This document shows positions 1 through 11,695 of a stretch of DNA of 64,000 bases, in pieces. Source of the stretch: Astrothelium macrocarpum (Eukaryota > Ascomycota > Dothideomycetes > Trypetheliales > Trypetheliaceae); the NCBI GenBank assembly GCA_021030915.1, contig JAGEMR010000001.1:372001-436000 (forward strand). The letters run 5' to 3'. The translations under genes and the position numbers were made by a program. The notes below the pieces were generated by a model that saw only the letters and a program-made list of their open reading frames with translations, did not search any database and was not told the DNA's origin. The number at the start of each line of letters is the position of its first letter. Position 1 is the stretch's first letter.

Positions 1-3000
1 CGAAACAAGCAGCAAAACAAGCTCAAAAGAATAAATGGGCTGACGAAGATGAAGGAAATGCAGGGCAAGCTGGAGGCGATGGAGGCGATCAGAATGGTGA
101 CGCCGGAGCTGGAGGTAACGGTGGGGGTGCTGGTGGAGGAGGAGGTGGCGGCGATGGTGGAGGCGATGATGGGTGGGACGATGTTGGCGCTGGGAAGGGA
201 AAGAAAGGCAAGAAGAATAAGAAGAAGAATGCCTTAGCTTGGGAAGATGATGAGGACGAACAGAAGAAGAAGGAAGAAGAAGAAACTCAAAAGGCAAAGG
301 GAGACGCTACTGCAAATGTCTGGGGTGACGAACCTCCAAATGGCGGTGCGAGCGCGGCCGATGGCCCAGATACTAACCCTGATGACGAATGGGGGGCTTT
401 TACAGCTGCAGGTGGCAAGAAGAACAAGAAGAAGAACAAGAAGGTATAGTGCAATTTATTTTGGTTGCGTAATGCTGGTTTTGTAATGCAGTTCAACTTG
501 GGGCCTGCATGCGATTCAGCTTCTCAAATTAGAAATTAGCGCTAATGTTACCTTGAAGGGGGCCGATCCGCCTCCGCAGACCGTCCAACCGAGCGAACCT
601 GAGATGACCTTTGATAACATTGATCTCAACGATACTGGCGGATCTGCTCCACAGTTAGACTTGAATTTTGGTGTCAATGATAAGGACACCAAGTCTTCGG
701 GCTTTGGATTCGGCGGAGGTTGGGGATCGTGGGGCACATCAAATGCCAGCAAAGGTTGGGGGTTCTCGAATCTCGATAATACTCAGAACCAAAGCGACAA
801 CTTGCAGTTTGATTCAGCTTGGGGCTTTGGTAGTGGAAAGAAAGAAAAGGATAAAACCAAGACGAAGGATAATTTCGATTTCGACTTTGGCAATCTTGGC
901 GGAGGTGTTGACGGAAGCGGTGATCTTGGGACTGGCGCTGTCGAAACAAAACCAGATAATGAATGGGGTGACTTTACACCGGCGAACAAAAAGGACAAGA
1001 AAAAGAAGAAAGGAGGCAACAGTGAAGAAGTGACTGCCCAGCCCGCTGTTGTCGATGTTCCTGTGATACCCGAAGCTTCTAATGCAGAGTTTGATGATTG
1101 GGCCACATGGGGCACGGCAAGCAACAAGAATAACAAGAAGAAAAAGAAGGGCGGTATAGAAGAGATACCATCTGTTCCTCCACCCCCACCAGCTGCACCA
1201 ATAGAAGAGAAGCAGGAAGAGAAAAAGGAAGAGGAAGATATTTGGGCCAATTTTGGGTTGAACAAGAACAAGAAGAAGGGCAAGAAAAATGACCCAGAAC
1301 CGGCTCCCGAGCCAGCTGTCGAGGCCCCCAAAGCGCCAGAGCAAACTGCCACAGATGACTGGTCCTTTGGCACATCCAAGAAGGACAAGAAGAAAAGCAA
1401 AAAGGGTGAACCTGACCCAGTACCCGACCCTGTGCAAGAGCCTGCCAAAGATCTAGATGCTGCGGCTGCTGATGACATCTGGTCTTTCTCCACATCTAAG
1501 AAGGACAAGAAGAACAAGAAGAAAACTGACCCTGATCCAACACCTGAGATAGTACCAGAGCCTTCGCAAGACCCAGAACCCTCGGCTATTGACGACAGTT
1601 GGGGCTTCAGCACGTCGAAGAAAGACAAGAAGAAGACCAAGAAGGGCGAACCCGACCCAATACCTGAGATAGCACCAGAGCCTTCGAATGATATAGAGTC
1701 CTTTGCTGTTGACGACAGTTGGGGCTTTAGCACGTCCAAGAAAGACAAGAAGAAGAAAAAGGGGGACCCCGACCCATTACTAGAGCCTGTACCAGAGCCT
1801 CCGAAAGATCCAGAACCCCCGGCTGTTGACGATGGCTGGGGCTTTAGCACGTCTAAGAAGGACAAGAAGAAGAAAAAGGGAGAGCCCGACCCATTACCAG
1901 AGCTTGCGCCAGAGCCTCCGAAAGACCCAGAACCCTCAGCTTTTGATGACAGTTGGGGCGTCAGCGCATCCAAGAAAGACAAGAAGAAGAATAAAAAAGC
2001 TGGGAAAGAAGAAACACCAAAGGATGAAAGTGCTCATCTTGATCACACCCTTACGGATCCCCTAGCAACAAATGATCTCGCAGCGGAGACGAATGTTGTT
2101 GACGATTGGGATGACTGGACCACGAATTCCAAGGACAAGAAAAAGAAGGCCGGCAAAGGTGCTACAACAGAAACGCCACCGGCAGTCCCACCCGTTCCGC
2201 CTCCTCCTCCAGCTGCCCCTGCAGCAGAATCAGTTACGCCAGCAGATGACGACTGGATAAACTGGGGCAATGCCAAGAAGGGCAAAAAGAAGGGCAAAAA
2301 AGGCGATCCTGAGCCAGTGACAACGGTGGTGGCACCTCCTGAAGTCCCTGAAGCGCCCAAGGCGGTTGATTGGATGAACGATGACTATTGGAACGCTACT
2401 CAGAAGGACAAGAAAAAGGGGAAGAAAACCAAGGATGAAGACACGCTTAACGCAATTATGGCTCCTGGTGCAGAAGAGAACTCAATGTTCCCTGTTGGTG
2501 TGGATGAACCTACGACTACAGGTGGTGACGATGGCTGGCTTGGCGGTTGGGGTACTACCAGCGCAACCAAAAGCAAGAAGAAAGGCGTAAAAAAGGATCC
2601 ACTTGCAGTTGTAGAGGACAAAGATACACCTAAAGGCTCGGTCGTTGAGCCGGACGAAATTGCTGATTCAGGCGCCAAAGATGAAGATGGATGGGGCTTC
2701 TGGGGCACCGGCACACGGAACAAAAAGGACAAGAAGAAGAGTCTCTTCCCCGAAGCACCACCGCCAGTACCTACGCCGCCACAACAAGGTCTAACTCCGG
2801 AGCCAACTGAGTTTGGACCGCCAAAAGCTGCTGCCGAAGACGACATTTGGGGAGCATTTACAACAGCAGGAAAGAAAGGGAAGCAAGAGCCGCCTAAGAA
2901 GGAGACGCCAAAGCAGAAAAGGGAGCGTGAAAAGAGGGAAAAGGAGGAAAGGGAACAGAAGGAGAGAGAGGAGAAAGAGAGGGCCGAGCAAGAAGCTAGA

Positions 3001-6000
3001 GAAAAGGAAGAAGCTGAGAAGAAAGCAAAAGAGGAGGCTGAGAAGAAGAAATCTGCAGAGGAAGATATTTGGGGCTTTGCTAAGCCTACGAAAAAGAAGA
3101 ACGAAACTGTTCGAGAGAAAAAAGAACGAGAAAGGCGAGAGAGGGCTGAGCAAGAAGCGAGGGAGAAAGCTGAGCAAGAAGAGAAAGAAAAGGCTGAGCA
3201 GGAAGCAAGAGAAAGAGAGGAGGCCGAGAAAAAGGCACAGGAGGAAGCTGCACTGGCAGCATTGGAGAAGACTAAATCAAAAGACTCCAAGGCCTCCAAG
3301 GAAGAAGATAGTCCTGCTAAAGCTGTCAAAGGCTTTTGGGGTAGTTTTGGAACAGGCTCTTCCAAGACCAAGACTGCCAAAGAGAAGGAGAAGGAGAGAA
3401 AGGAAAAGGAGGAGAAGGAGAGAAAAGAGAGAGAAGAGAAAGAAAGGCTAGAAGCTGAGGAAGCTGAACGAGCGAGAATCGAAAAGGAAGAAGCAGAAAT
3501 TGCAGCTTTTCTGGACGATCCTATTGTCACTATAGTTGATGAAGGACCTCCAAAGAGTACCAAGAAAAAAGGCGGCAAATTAGCTGACTCCAAGAGCAAA
3601 AAAGGCGGCAAATCGAAAGAGGAGCCGAAGGAGGCGGAAGAAGCAGCTACGGTCACGGAAATGGTCGACCCGCTCATCGACCTCCTTGGAACAGCTGCGC
3701 CACTACCGCCACCGACCGTTAATGAGAAGCCGGAGACTAAGAAGGCCGATGGCTGGAGCTTCTGGGGTTCATCCCTGAAATCCACTAAGAAAGGCGCTAG
3801 CGGCTCGGCCGATACTAAGAAGGAGATTAGCAATAGTGGCGCAGCCAATGAGATGGCGTGGCTAAAAGAACCCGAGTCAGAGAAGCACCTAGAAAGCTCC
3901 GGAGCTGATGAAGTGCAATTTCCTGCGAGCAAAGAAGGAAAGGGCAAACACTCGAGCAATCTGGCATCTTCAGTCACGTTTGCGGATGAAGTGTTGAAGA
4001 AGGACGTTGCCAAGGAAAAGAAGCTTGCCTCCTCCAAGAAATCCGGTTCTGTTGCAGACAGAGTCAAAGCGTTGCAAAGCGACAAGGAAAAGGAAAAAGA
4101 CAAACAAAAGAAAAGGGACGCCGATCTTGAAGCTCTACTTGTCACAGACCCACCTGTGACCGATCTCACACCTCCACCGCCCCCTCCACCAGCTGCCACA
4201 GCCAAGTCAGCCTCGTCAAAGGACCCAAAGAAAACAAAGGCCTCGTCCAAAAAGGAAAAGAACCTTGCTCCCGAACCACTCGACGTCCCTGTTGACGTCT
4301 TTCCCTCTGCTCCCTCACCAATCCCTGGCGGGTTTCCTCTCGACGATCCGCTCGTCGAACCTTTTGCTGAACCTATTGACCCTGCTATGCCAATAGTGAC
4401 CTCGAAGAAATCATCCAAAGCTGCAAAATCTTCCAAGAAAGATACCAAGTCTACCCCAAAGAAGAATATTCCAGATCCTCTTCCAGAACCTCCATTCGAT
4501 AACCCAGCTGATACCCTGTTCGACGACCTCATTGACGCCGACATTGTTGACCCTCCGCTTGAAGCACCAGTCGAGGCCAAACCTGTTGAGCCAAAGAAGG
4601 AGAAGAAAGAACGTCCTAAGATCTCCAAAGAGCAAGGCACATCGTCTTGGGGCTTCTGGGGCGCCACACCTACACCAAAGAAAAATACGAAACGAGCGGT
4701 CAAGGACGACGCGTCACCTCTCAAAGACAAGGGCACGGACGTTGAAGCCGAACCAAAGAAGAATACCACAACAACGAAAAAGAGCGCCGCAAGCAAGGAC
4801 GTGCGGCCAGGACTGAATCGCTCAAAGTCGGCACGAAAGGCGACGGATAAAGATCTTGCAGAGATAGCATCTCGATCGTCCGGTTCAGCAGAGATGGGCA
4901 CGCGACGCGAACCTGAACGCCCAAAGACAAGTCGTGGGACAAGTTTTTCCGGCTGGTTGGGCATGGGTGCATCCCCGGCTGCGGCGAGAAGGCCTTCAAC
5001 CCGGGAGAAGCCCAGTCGCCGTCATTCGACTGCGGTAGACGAAGGGTATGGATTGGTAACGCCGCCGCCAGACGAGGAGGCGGAGAAGAGAGACAGGCGA
5101 GATAGGAGAAAGAAGGAGAAGGAGATTGTGGTGAATGAGAAGGCGGCCAAAGTCATGGGGATTGGAGCGGATGCGAGGAGGCGTGGGAGTGTGAGACGAA
5201 AATCTGCAGGTAAGATATTTCATCAACGGAGTTTGCGTTCGAGACGAATGGGAAGAATAGGATGGAGACGCAGTCGTGCACGTGGTCGGAAGCAAGAAGC
5301 GAAGAAAGCTAACGTGTTTGTTCCTCCTCCAGCCCCTGATCCCTATGCCCTTGACGACGACCTCGTCATGATCGATCCAGCAGGTGCAGACGAGCCCATC
5401 GTCTCCTCGCCTCCGATCGAGTCCTCCAAGCGTGACGATCTCAAACTCTCACGCACCAAGTCCTCAAAGTCCAAGCGAGATTCCAAATTCGACTCTGCCT
5501 CTGGTGGCTCGGGCGATGCCATCCTCGTGGATGCACCTTCTCCCAACAATGAAGCACCAGGAGTTGATGAGCTCGCCTTTGTCGAGCCGGTGAAGCGTCC
5601 CCCGCTTAAACGAGCAGCGACGAGCTCAGCGCGGAGAAAGGAAGATTCAGGAACCGGTGGTGGTATTGTCCGAGGGCTCTTCGGCTCCTTCAAATCCAAA
5701 CCAACCAACCGTGGCATTTCCGACGACGAGCCCGCTCGCGACCGGCGCCGCTCCTCACGTGCATACGAGTCCGCCGACGAATACGCGGCGCGCAAGAAGC
5801 GCAGCGCGGCCGTCGACTCCGACGCGCAGAAGCGTCTCCGCCGCGACGGCCGCAAAGTCGAGCGCTCATCCCGTCCCAAGAGCAGCAGCCGCTACGTCGA
5901 CGAAGACGGCCTCGTCACCGACGCGGCCCCCCGCGAAGGCAGCCCCAGCGACGGCGAGCCGCTCACCGCGCGCCGCTCCAAGCGCCGCAGCGTCGACGCC

Positions 6001-6783
6001 GCCGGCGGCGCCCTCAGCGAACCCGAACGCCTCGCTGCGCTGCGCCGCGAGAAAGACCGGCTCATCCGCGACGCCAAACGCGAGAAAGAACGCACCAGCA
6101 CGCGCACCCGCGAGCTCGACGCCGACACCCAGCGCCGCGAAGAGCGCCGTGCACGTCGTCGCGAGGAGGAAGAGCGCCAGCAGCAGCAGCAGCGCCGTCG
6201 CGACGCCGAGCGTCCCCGCACCGAGCGGCGCCGCAGCAGCTACACGACGCGGCCCTCTGACGACGACGCAGCGGCGCGCCGCATCCGCCGCGACGAGCGC
6301 CGCGTGCGCCGTGATGGCGCCCGGGGGAAGGAGTACCTCGATGTGCACGCCCCCGCTGCGCCGACGAACGGGCCGTACAAGGACGGCGGCGATAAGACGT
6401 CGTCGTGGGTGCACTCGATCAACCTCGACCCGCCGCTGCCGCCGCCGGAGCAGGGGACGGTGGTGGATGAGGCGGTTGGGGCGCGCGCCGCGGAGGAGAC
6501 GGCCGGGTTGGATGGCATCGAGGATCGTGCTGCGAGAAGAAAGATGAGGAGTACGAGGCGCCCGACGGGGTATGAGTATGGTGGTGCTGGAGATGGTGGT
6601 GGTGGTGGGGATGGCGGGAAGAGGAGGGGCGATGAGCGCACGATGCGCAGTGCAGGCGAGTCGAGCGGAGAGGGGAAGGGTAGGCGTAGGAGTGCGTATG
6701 CGGGTTATCCTGATCCTGCGGCGCAGGCGACTCCGCAGGCGGCGGGGGGGAGGAGGATGAGTTGGTTCAAGGGGTTGTTTTGA
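1..6783 (+). CDS. Giant Lys-rich protein with tandem acidic-Trp-Gly repeats (5' partial)
   Basis: I do not recognise a named family. The window opens inside the gene. Exons are 3-443, 559-5209 and 5333-6783, with every phase closing, giving 2180 visible residues. Intron 444-558 has a GCTAATG branch and acceptor TTGAAG. Intron 5210-5332 starts GTAAGA and ends CTCCTCCAG. The N-terminal two thirds repeat a unit about 40 residues long: an acidic DDxW or DDGW, then GF/WG with Thr/Ser, then KKDKKKKK, then a Pro/Glu linker (GEPDP). I count more than 20 Trp units. Units between 1480 and 1990 are nearly identical, which suggests recent duplication. Residues coded at 2900-3500 form Lys/Glu/Arg-rich charged helices. 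The C-terminal third is Arg/Ser-rich and ends SWFKGLF. No signal peptide, membrane segment or catalytic domain is visible. Composition suggests an intrinsically disordered scaffold; this is inference. Confidence 0.8.
1340..1990 (+). repeat. In-gene tandem repeat, period about 120 bp
   Basis: Consecutive copies of the DDSWGFSTSKKDKKK unit begin near 1470, 1588, 1708, 1828 and 1945, so spacing is about 117-120 bp. Copies are far more alike here than elsewhere in the gene. Sequence between units keeps the pattern PDPxPE...PEPxKDPE. Confidence 0.8.
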
Positions 6784-7440
6784 GGAGGGAGGGATGGTGG
6801 AAGGGGTGGTGAGAGGTGGGTGAGGAGGTAATGGAGGAGCGTAATGTGGTGGGATGTCATTTGTGAGAAGGGAGGAGGTGTGTATGTGGGGAAGGTGGAG
6901 AGATTGTATTTGGAAATTGAGTTGGGACACTCGCTTCTGGAAATGTGTTAGTGTGTTTTTGTGGAGGATGGAAAAGTTGATTCTTCGAGAGTGGTGGTGG
7001 TTTTTGTTTTCGTCTTGTTGGATATGTTGCGGCTTGGAGTATAAAGATACCCCCCCCTATGAAGCGCGGAGCGTGGAGGTAGGCACCTTGTGAATGGTTC
7101 AGTACTGTCATTAATATTTGTAGAAGATGACGAATTGATAATTAATCTTGGGATTGCTCTCGTGAATGCAGTTTGATCGAAATCAAATTAAAGACTGAAA
7201 TTTGAAAGTTGAAAGTTGAAGCAGGGTCCTGATCTATGGTAGCGAAGCGAGCGGTGCGAGGCGCGTGTATCCTCATACACGTGTAAACACACGTGACGGA
7301 GGTTTGTTGGACAAGCCGCATTTGGAGTTTCAGTATCACCAGAACCCATCGCATGGCGCAAGCTTCACGACCTCTCCATCCTCTCCCATTCTGACTCATG
7401 ATCTTTGATATGATCCTGATCACCTCTTCCAGCTAGGACA
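6784..7440. other. Intergenic, 3' end of repeat gene and Hir1 promoter
   Basis: No supported gene. G/T-rich sequence follows the stop codon. A TATAAAG string lies near 7040 with a C run behind it. Its use as a promoter element for the gene at 7441 is unproven. Confidence 0.6.
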
Positions 7441-10400
7441 ATGCGCTTTCTCAAGCCGCAATGGCTGGTTCATCCAGGTATTTAACCTCAAGGCTTCATT
7501 TTGCGCCGCAACTTTACGTGCCTTACTGACTCGAAATTTCGCGCGATACAGGCGAAAAGAAGGATCACGAAGTCTACAGCTGTCACGTCTCTCCTGACGG
7601 GAGTAGACTTGTAACCGCTGCCGGAGGTACGCCTCTTTACTACCTTGAGCGCCATATCGCCTTCGTGCTTGGAATACGGTTCTGAAAGCTTTGTATAGAT
7701 GGCTACGTCCGTATTTGGTCCACTGAGGCCATCTACAATATCGACAAACCCGAATATGCATCGAGACCGAAGCAGCTCGCTGCTATGACCTATCACTCAG
7801 GGACCATTCACTCAGTGCGATTCTCGGGAAACAACAAGTATTTGGCATCTGGAGCAGACGACAAGCTTGTGTGTGTATACGTCTTGGACACAAATGCGCC
7901 TCCGCAGCATTCAACATTTGGTATGGTGGAATTTCAAGCCAGTGCGCAAGCAAAACTAACTCAGGTTTCATGTAGGCTCGAACGAACCTCCCCCTGTCGA
8001 AAACTGGCGCGTCTTCCGTCGTCTCATTGGCCATGAAAACGACGTTCAAGATATCGGATGGTCTTATGATTCCTCGATTCTCGTCTCCGTGGGTCTTGAT
8101 TCGAAATTGGTTGTCTGGTCCGGTCATACATTTGAGAAGCTCAAGACGCTATCGCAGCATCAAAGTCATGTGAAGGGGATTACATTCGATCCAGCGAACA
8201 AATACTTTGCTACCGCAAGTGATGACCGCACAATCAAAATATTCCGTTTCACCAGTCCCCCACCAAATGCGACAGCGCATGATCAGGTACATAACTTTGT
8301 GCTTGAGCATACCGTGTCGAAGCCATTCTCTGCCTCTCCTCTCACTACATATTTCCGACGATGTTCGTGGTCTCCAGATGGAAACCATATTGCGGCAGCA
8401 AATGCCACCAATGGACCTGTGAGCTCAGTCGCAATAATAAATCGAGGGACTTGGGAAAGTGAAATTAATTTAATCGGCCACGAAGGACCTGTCGAGGTTG
8501 CAGCATTTTCGCCTCGTCTCTTCTCGCGTGATCCACCTCCAGCAGCAGGTACAGCGGAACAACAGCCACCTTCGGTGACGGTGGTAGCTTGCGCGGGACA
8601 GGACAAGACGCTCAGTGTCTGGAATACCAGCTTCCCAAGACCATTCTTCATTTCACATGAGCTTGCTGCGAAGTCCATATCAGATCTTGCGTGGACACCA
8701 GATGGGGAAAATTTGTTTCTGACAAGCTTGGATGGCTCTGTGGGGCTTTTTATGTTTCAAAGAGGTGAGCTAGGGTACCCAGTGGACACTGCTCAGAATG
8801 AAAAGGCCCTTGAGAAATTTGGGGTTGGTAGGAGGATAGGTGTTGTTGAAGGAACGGATGCGCTTCTGTTAGAAGAGCAAAGCCGAGCAGGAGATATTCG
8901 CGGTGTGCAAGGCAGAATGGGAGCACTCATGGGCGATGGTGGTACACCAAAGGGACCCACATCAAATGGTATTTCGAACGGCGTGCCCTCCAATGGCCTC
9001 ATGCATGCCTCGGGACTCGCTGATCCTTCTGTTCCGTTAACCAACGGACATGCCTCAGCTGGAGCTACGATCCCACCACCTACACAGCAACCCACACCTC
9101 AAGATCAACAACAGCAACGAATTGAAAAAATCAAACAGCGCGTCACCATTACCAAGGATGGTAAGAAACGGATAGCACCCCTCCTTCTTTCATCCTCCTC
9201 TGGCGTCGCTGAATCTGCTCTCCCAAAATCACATCTCCAATCTTCTGCTCTCCAACGGACTCAACTATCTAGCGAAATTGCTCCAGAGACCATTCTTGAT
9301 CTTTCGAAACCCTTTGACGGATTACCAAAAGGCGGACTTGGAGCCATACTTTTTGGAAACAAGAGAAAATACGCCGAAATGGAAGATGAAAACGAAGTCA
9401 CGCCTGAGAAACGAGCACAGGAGCTCAGCCGGCAAGGCGCTCAGGCTGCAATCGTTATGAATCGACCAGACGGATTAATCGTACCTCAAGGTCCACCACA
9501 AAGGGATGATACAGTCCCTGAATTCATGCGACCAGCACTTCTCAACCCTAACGTCAGCGTAGCACAAATGCGCCTCGCAGTCCCTCACATCCGCTCCGTC
9601 ATTCTCCGACCCCTCGACCGCAAGAACCCCCCCACATTCTCCGCCGACGCCCCACCCCAAGACGGCTCCTCCCTCACCACCAACACCTCCTCCATCGTCT
9701 TCGAATGCCGCAACTCCACCCACCCCTCCCGCACCGGCCGCCCCCAAGACAAAGAACCCACCCGCGTCACCCTCACCTCCGGCGGGCTCACGCAATGGAC
9801 CGACTTCCTCCCGCGCGCCGTCATCCAAGCCACGGGAAACAAGCACTTCTGGGCGGCCTGCTGCGAAGACGGCTCCGTGCACGTGTGGACCCCCGCCGGG
9901 CGCCGCTACCTCAACCCGCTGATCCTCGAGGCGCAGGGCGTCATCCTCGACTGCCGCGGCTGGTGGCTGCTGTGCATCACGGCCGTCGGGCTCGTGCACC
10001 TGTGGGACCTGCGCAAGCTCACGAGCGGGCTGGGCACCGGCGGCGGCGGGGGGGGCGGGCCCGTCAGTCTCGCGCCTGTGCTGGATGCTGCTGCGTTGAG
10101 TCAGGGCCCGCATCTCACGGGCGGGCCGAGCTTGGTGTGGGCGCGGCTGAATCGCAAGGGTAGGGTGGTGGTCGCGATGAGTAATGGTGATGGGTTTGCG
10201 TATAGCCCGGATTTGGCGGTGTGGCAGCGGCTGAGCGAGGTGTGGTGGGCGGTGGGGAGTCAGTATTGGAACTCGTTGGGCGAAGGTGTGCGTGGGGTGG
10301 GGCCGTCGTCGTCACAGCAGGCTACGGGGAATGGAGCCCGAGCTAATGGAGATGAGGATGATGATGATGATGATGATGATGAGGGGGTGGGTATCGAGAA

Positions 10401-10875
10401 TCTCTCGGCGGGCATTGTGCCTCTGCTTGAGCGGAACACGACGAATCAGAGCTTGTTGCGTGGGCGGGCGTATTTCCTCCAGCGGCTTGTCAAGGCGCTG
10501 CTCTCGGCTGAAGGGTACGAGAATTTCGAGTCGTGCGTGTCTATTGGGCACTTAGAGAACCGGCTGGCGGCGGCTTTGACGTTAGGGGCGCGGGAAGAAT
10601 TCCGGACGTATCTGCTCATGTATGCGAAGAGGCTGGGGAGCGAGGGGTTAAGGAGCAAGGTAGAGGAGTTAATAAGGAGCTTACTGGGGCATTGGTTTGT
10701 GGACGAGACTGGAGGTGAAGGATGGCAGACACAAGGCGAAGAGCTGGGCGGCTGGCAGAGAGAGGAGCTTGGGAAGGAGGTGGTGCTGGCGTTGTCCAAG
10801 TATCGGGGATTGCACACGGTCTTGCTACCATATGCCAAGATGCTGGGTATTATCGACATGGCGGCTGGGATATAG
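7441..10875 (+). CDS. hir1: Histone chaperone Hir1 (HIRA-type WD40 protein)
   Basis: Subunit of the HIR complex, which deposits H3-H4 outside S phase and represses histone genes in the nucleus. Exons 7441-7477, 7552-7626, 7699-7920 and 7976-10875 close in phase and give 1077 residues, usual for filamentous fungi. The N-terminus MRFLKPQW is the family start. WD40 repeats fill roughly residues 1-390 (for example DGYVRIW, ASDDRTIKIF, GQDKTLSVW). Around residues 493-517 the string TKDGKKRIAPLLL matches the HIRA B-domain that binds Asf1. A second WD-like block (EDGSVHVWTP) and the C-terminal Hira domain (PVSLAPVLDAA) follow. A run of Asp coded by GAT repeats sits in the C-terminal half. Codon use turns GC-rich after about 9600, within an otherwise open frame. 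Confidence 0.95.
10351..10383 (+). repeat. GAT microsatellite coding poly-Asp in Hir1
   Basis: An uninterrupted run of GAT/GAG codons encodes an acidic Asp stretch between the WD-rich part and the C-terminal end of the Hira region. Length is likely variable between strains. Confidence 0.85.
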
Positions 10876-11695
10876 GGATTTTGCTGAGGCACGCCCAGGT
10901 TGTTTTTCATTCATCATGGTATCTTGTACAAAACCCAGTAGCTCATAGGGCCGGATTTCCACAAAGTCATACATCGCGAGATACTCAATTCTGGCCGGAC
11001 ACACTAGGGTTGTATTTTTGTACAATTCAATGTCGATTATGGCCATTGGTAACAAAATATCTCTGCTCGATCGCTACACTAATCATTGTCTCGGAAATGC
11101 GTCCTGATTGCTCTTCACCATACACGGATCCCATAGAACATGGAAACGAAGAGATAGAAACGTAGCCCAAGCATTTGATGCCAACCGTATCTTTTAATCG
11201 TTTGATTTTACTTAGCATCGCGTTTGAGTTTCTGTTCTCTCACACTCGAAAACAAAATATTCTTCACTCAGATTGCAACCCTGTGCTGTTCATTGCTGTT
11301 GCTCTCTCGCCTTTCCGCGCCGCCGATGGTCCCCGGCTCGTGTGGCCCTCCCCGAAATTGTTAGAGTCTCTCCCAAATTAATGCTATACTACAATATCTC
11401 CTTTTACTCTCAGCGATCTTGCTTAATTTTATACCACCACGAATACCTACCAAGAGGCCATCGCGGCCTATGCCACCGGAAGCTGAAGGCGAGAGGGGAC
11501 GTACAGCGGACGCCCGAGAAGATGAAGGAAAACGGGTGGCGGCTGTGCTTGCATACCGCCAAAGCAGTATACGATACATTTGATACTATGGGTCTTCACA
11601 ATTTCCTCACTTTACTGTGTAGTTTTTCCGCTTGAATCTTTCTATGAACACCGCGGGCTTGCTCTTACACCTTACGCGTCTCTCATAGGCCATCG
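10876..11695. other. Intergenic between Hir1 and the Helo-like gene
   Basis: I see no gene, RNA or repeat here. Short frames on both strands have no recognisable content. Confidence 0.6.

Noticed and set aside
783..1982. Minus-strand open frame with Ser/Gly/Phe repeats
   Set aside because: Antisense shadow of the KKDKKKK repeats on the plus strand.
2400..4964. Open frame of over 850 codons on the minus strand, Ser/Phe-rich
   Set aside because: It is the mirror of the Lys/Glu-rich plus-strand gene: AAG and GAG codons read backwards as Leu, Phe and Ser. No family content.
5866..6930. Arg/Pro/Ala-rich minus-strand frame
   Set aside because: GC-rich antisense shadow of the Arg-rich C-terminal part of the repeat gene.
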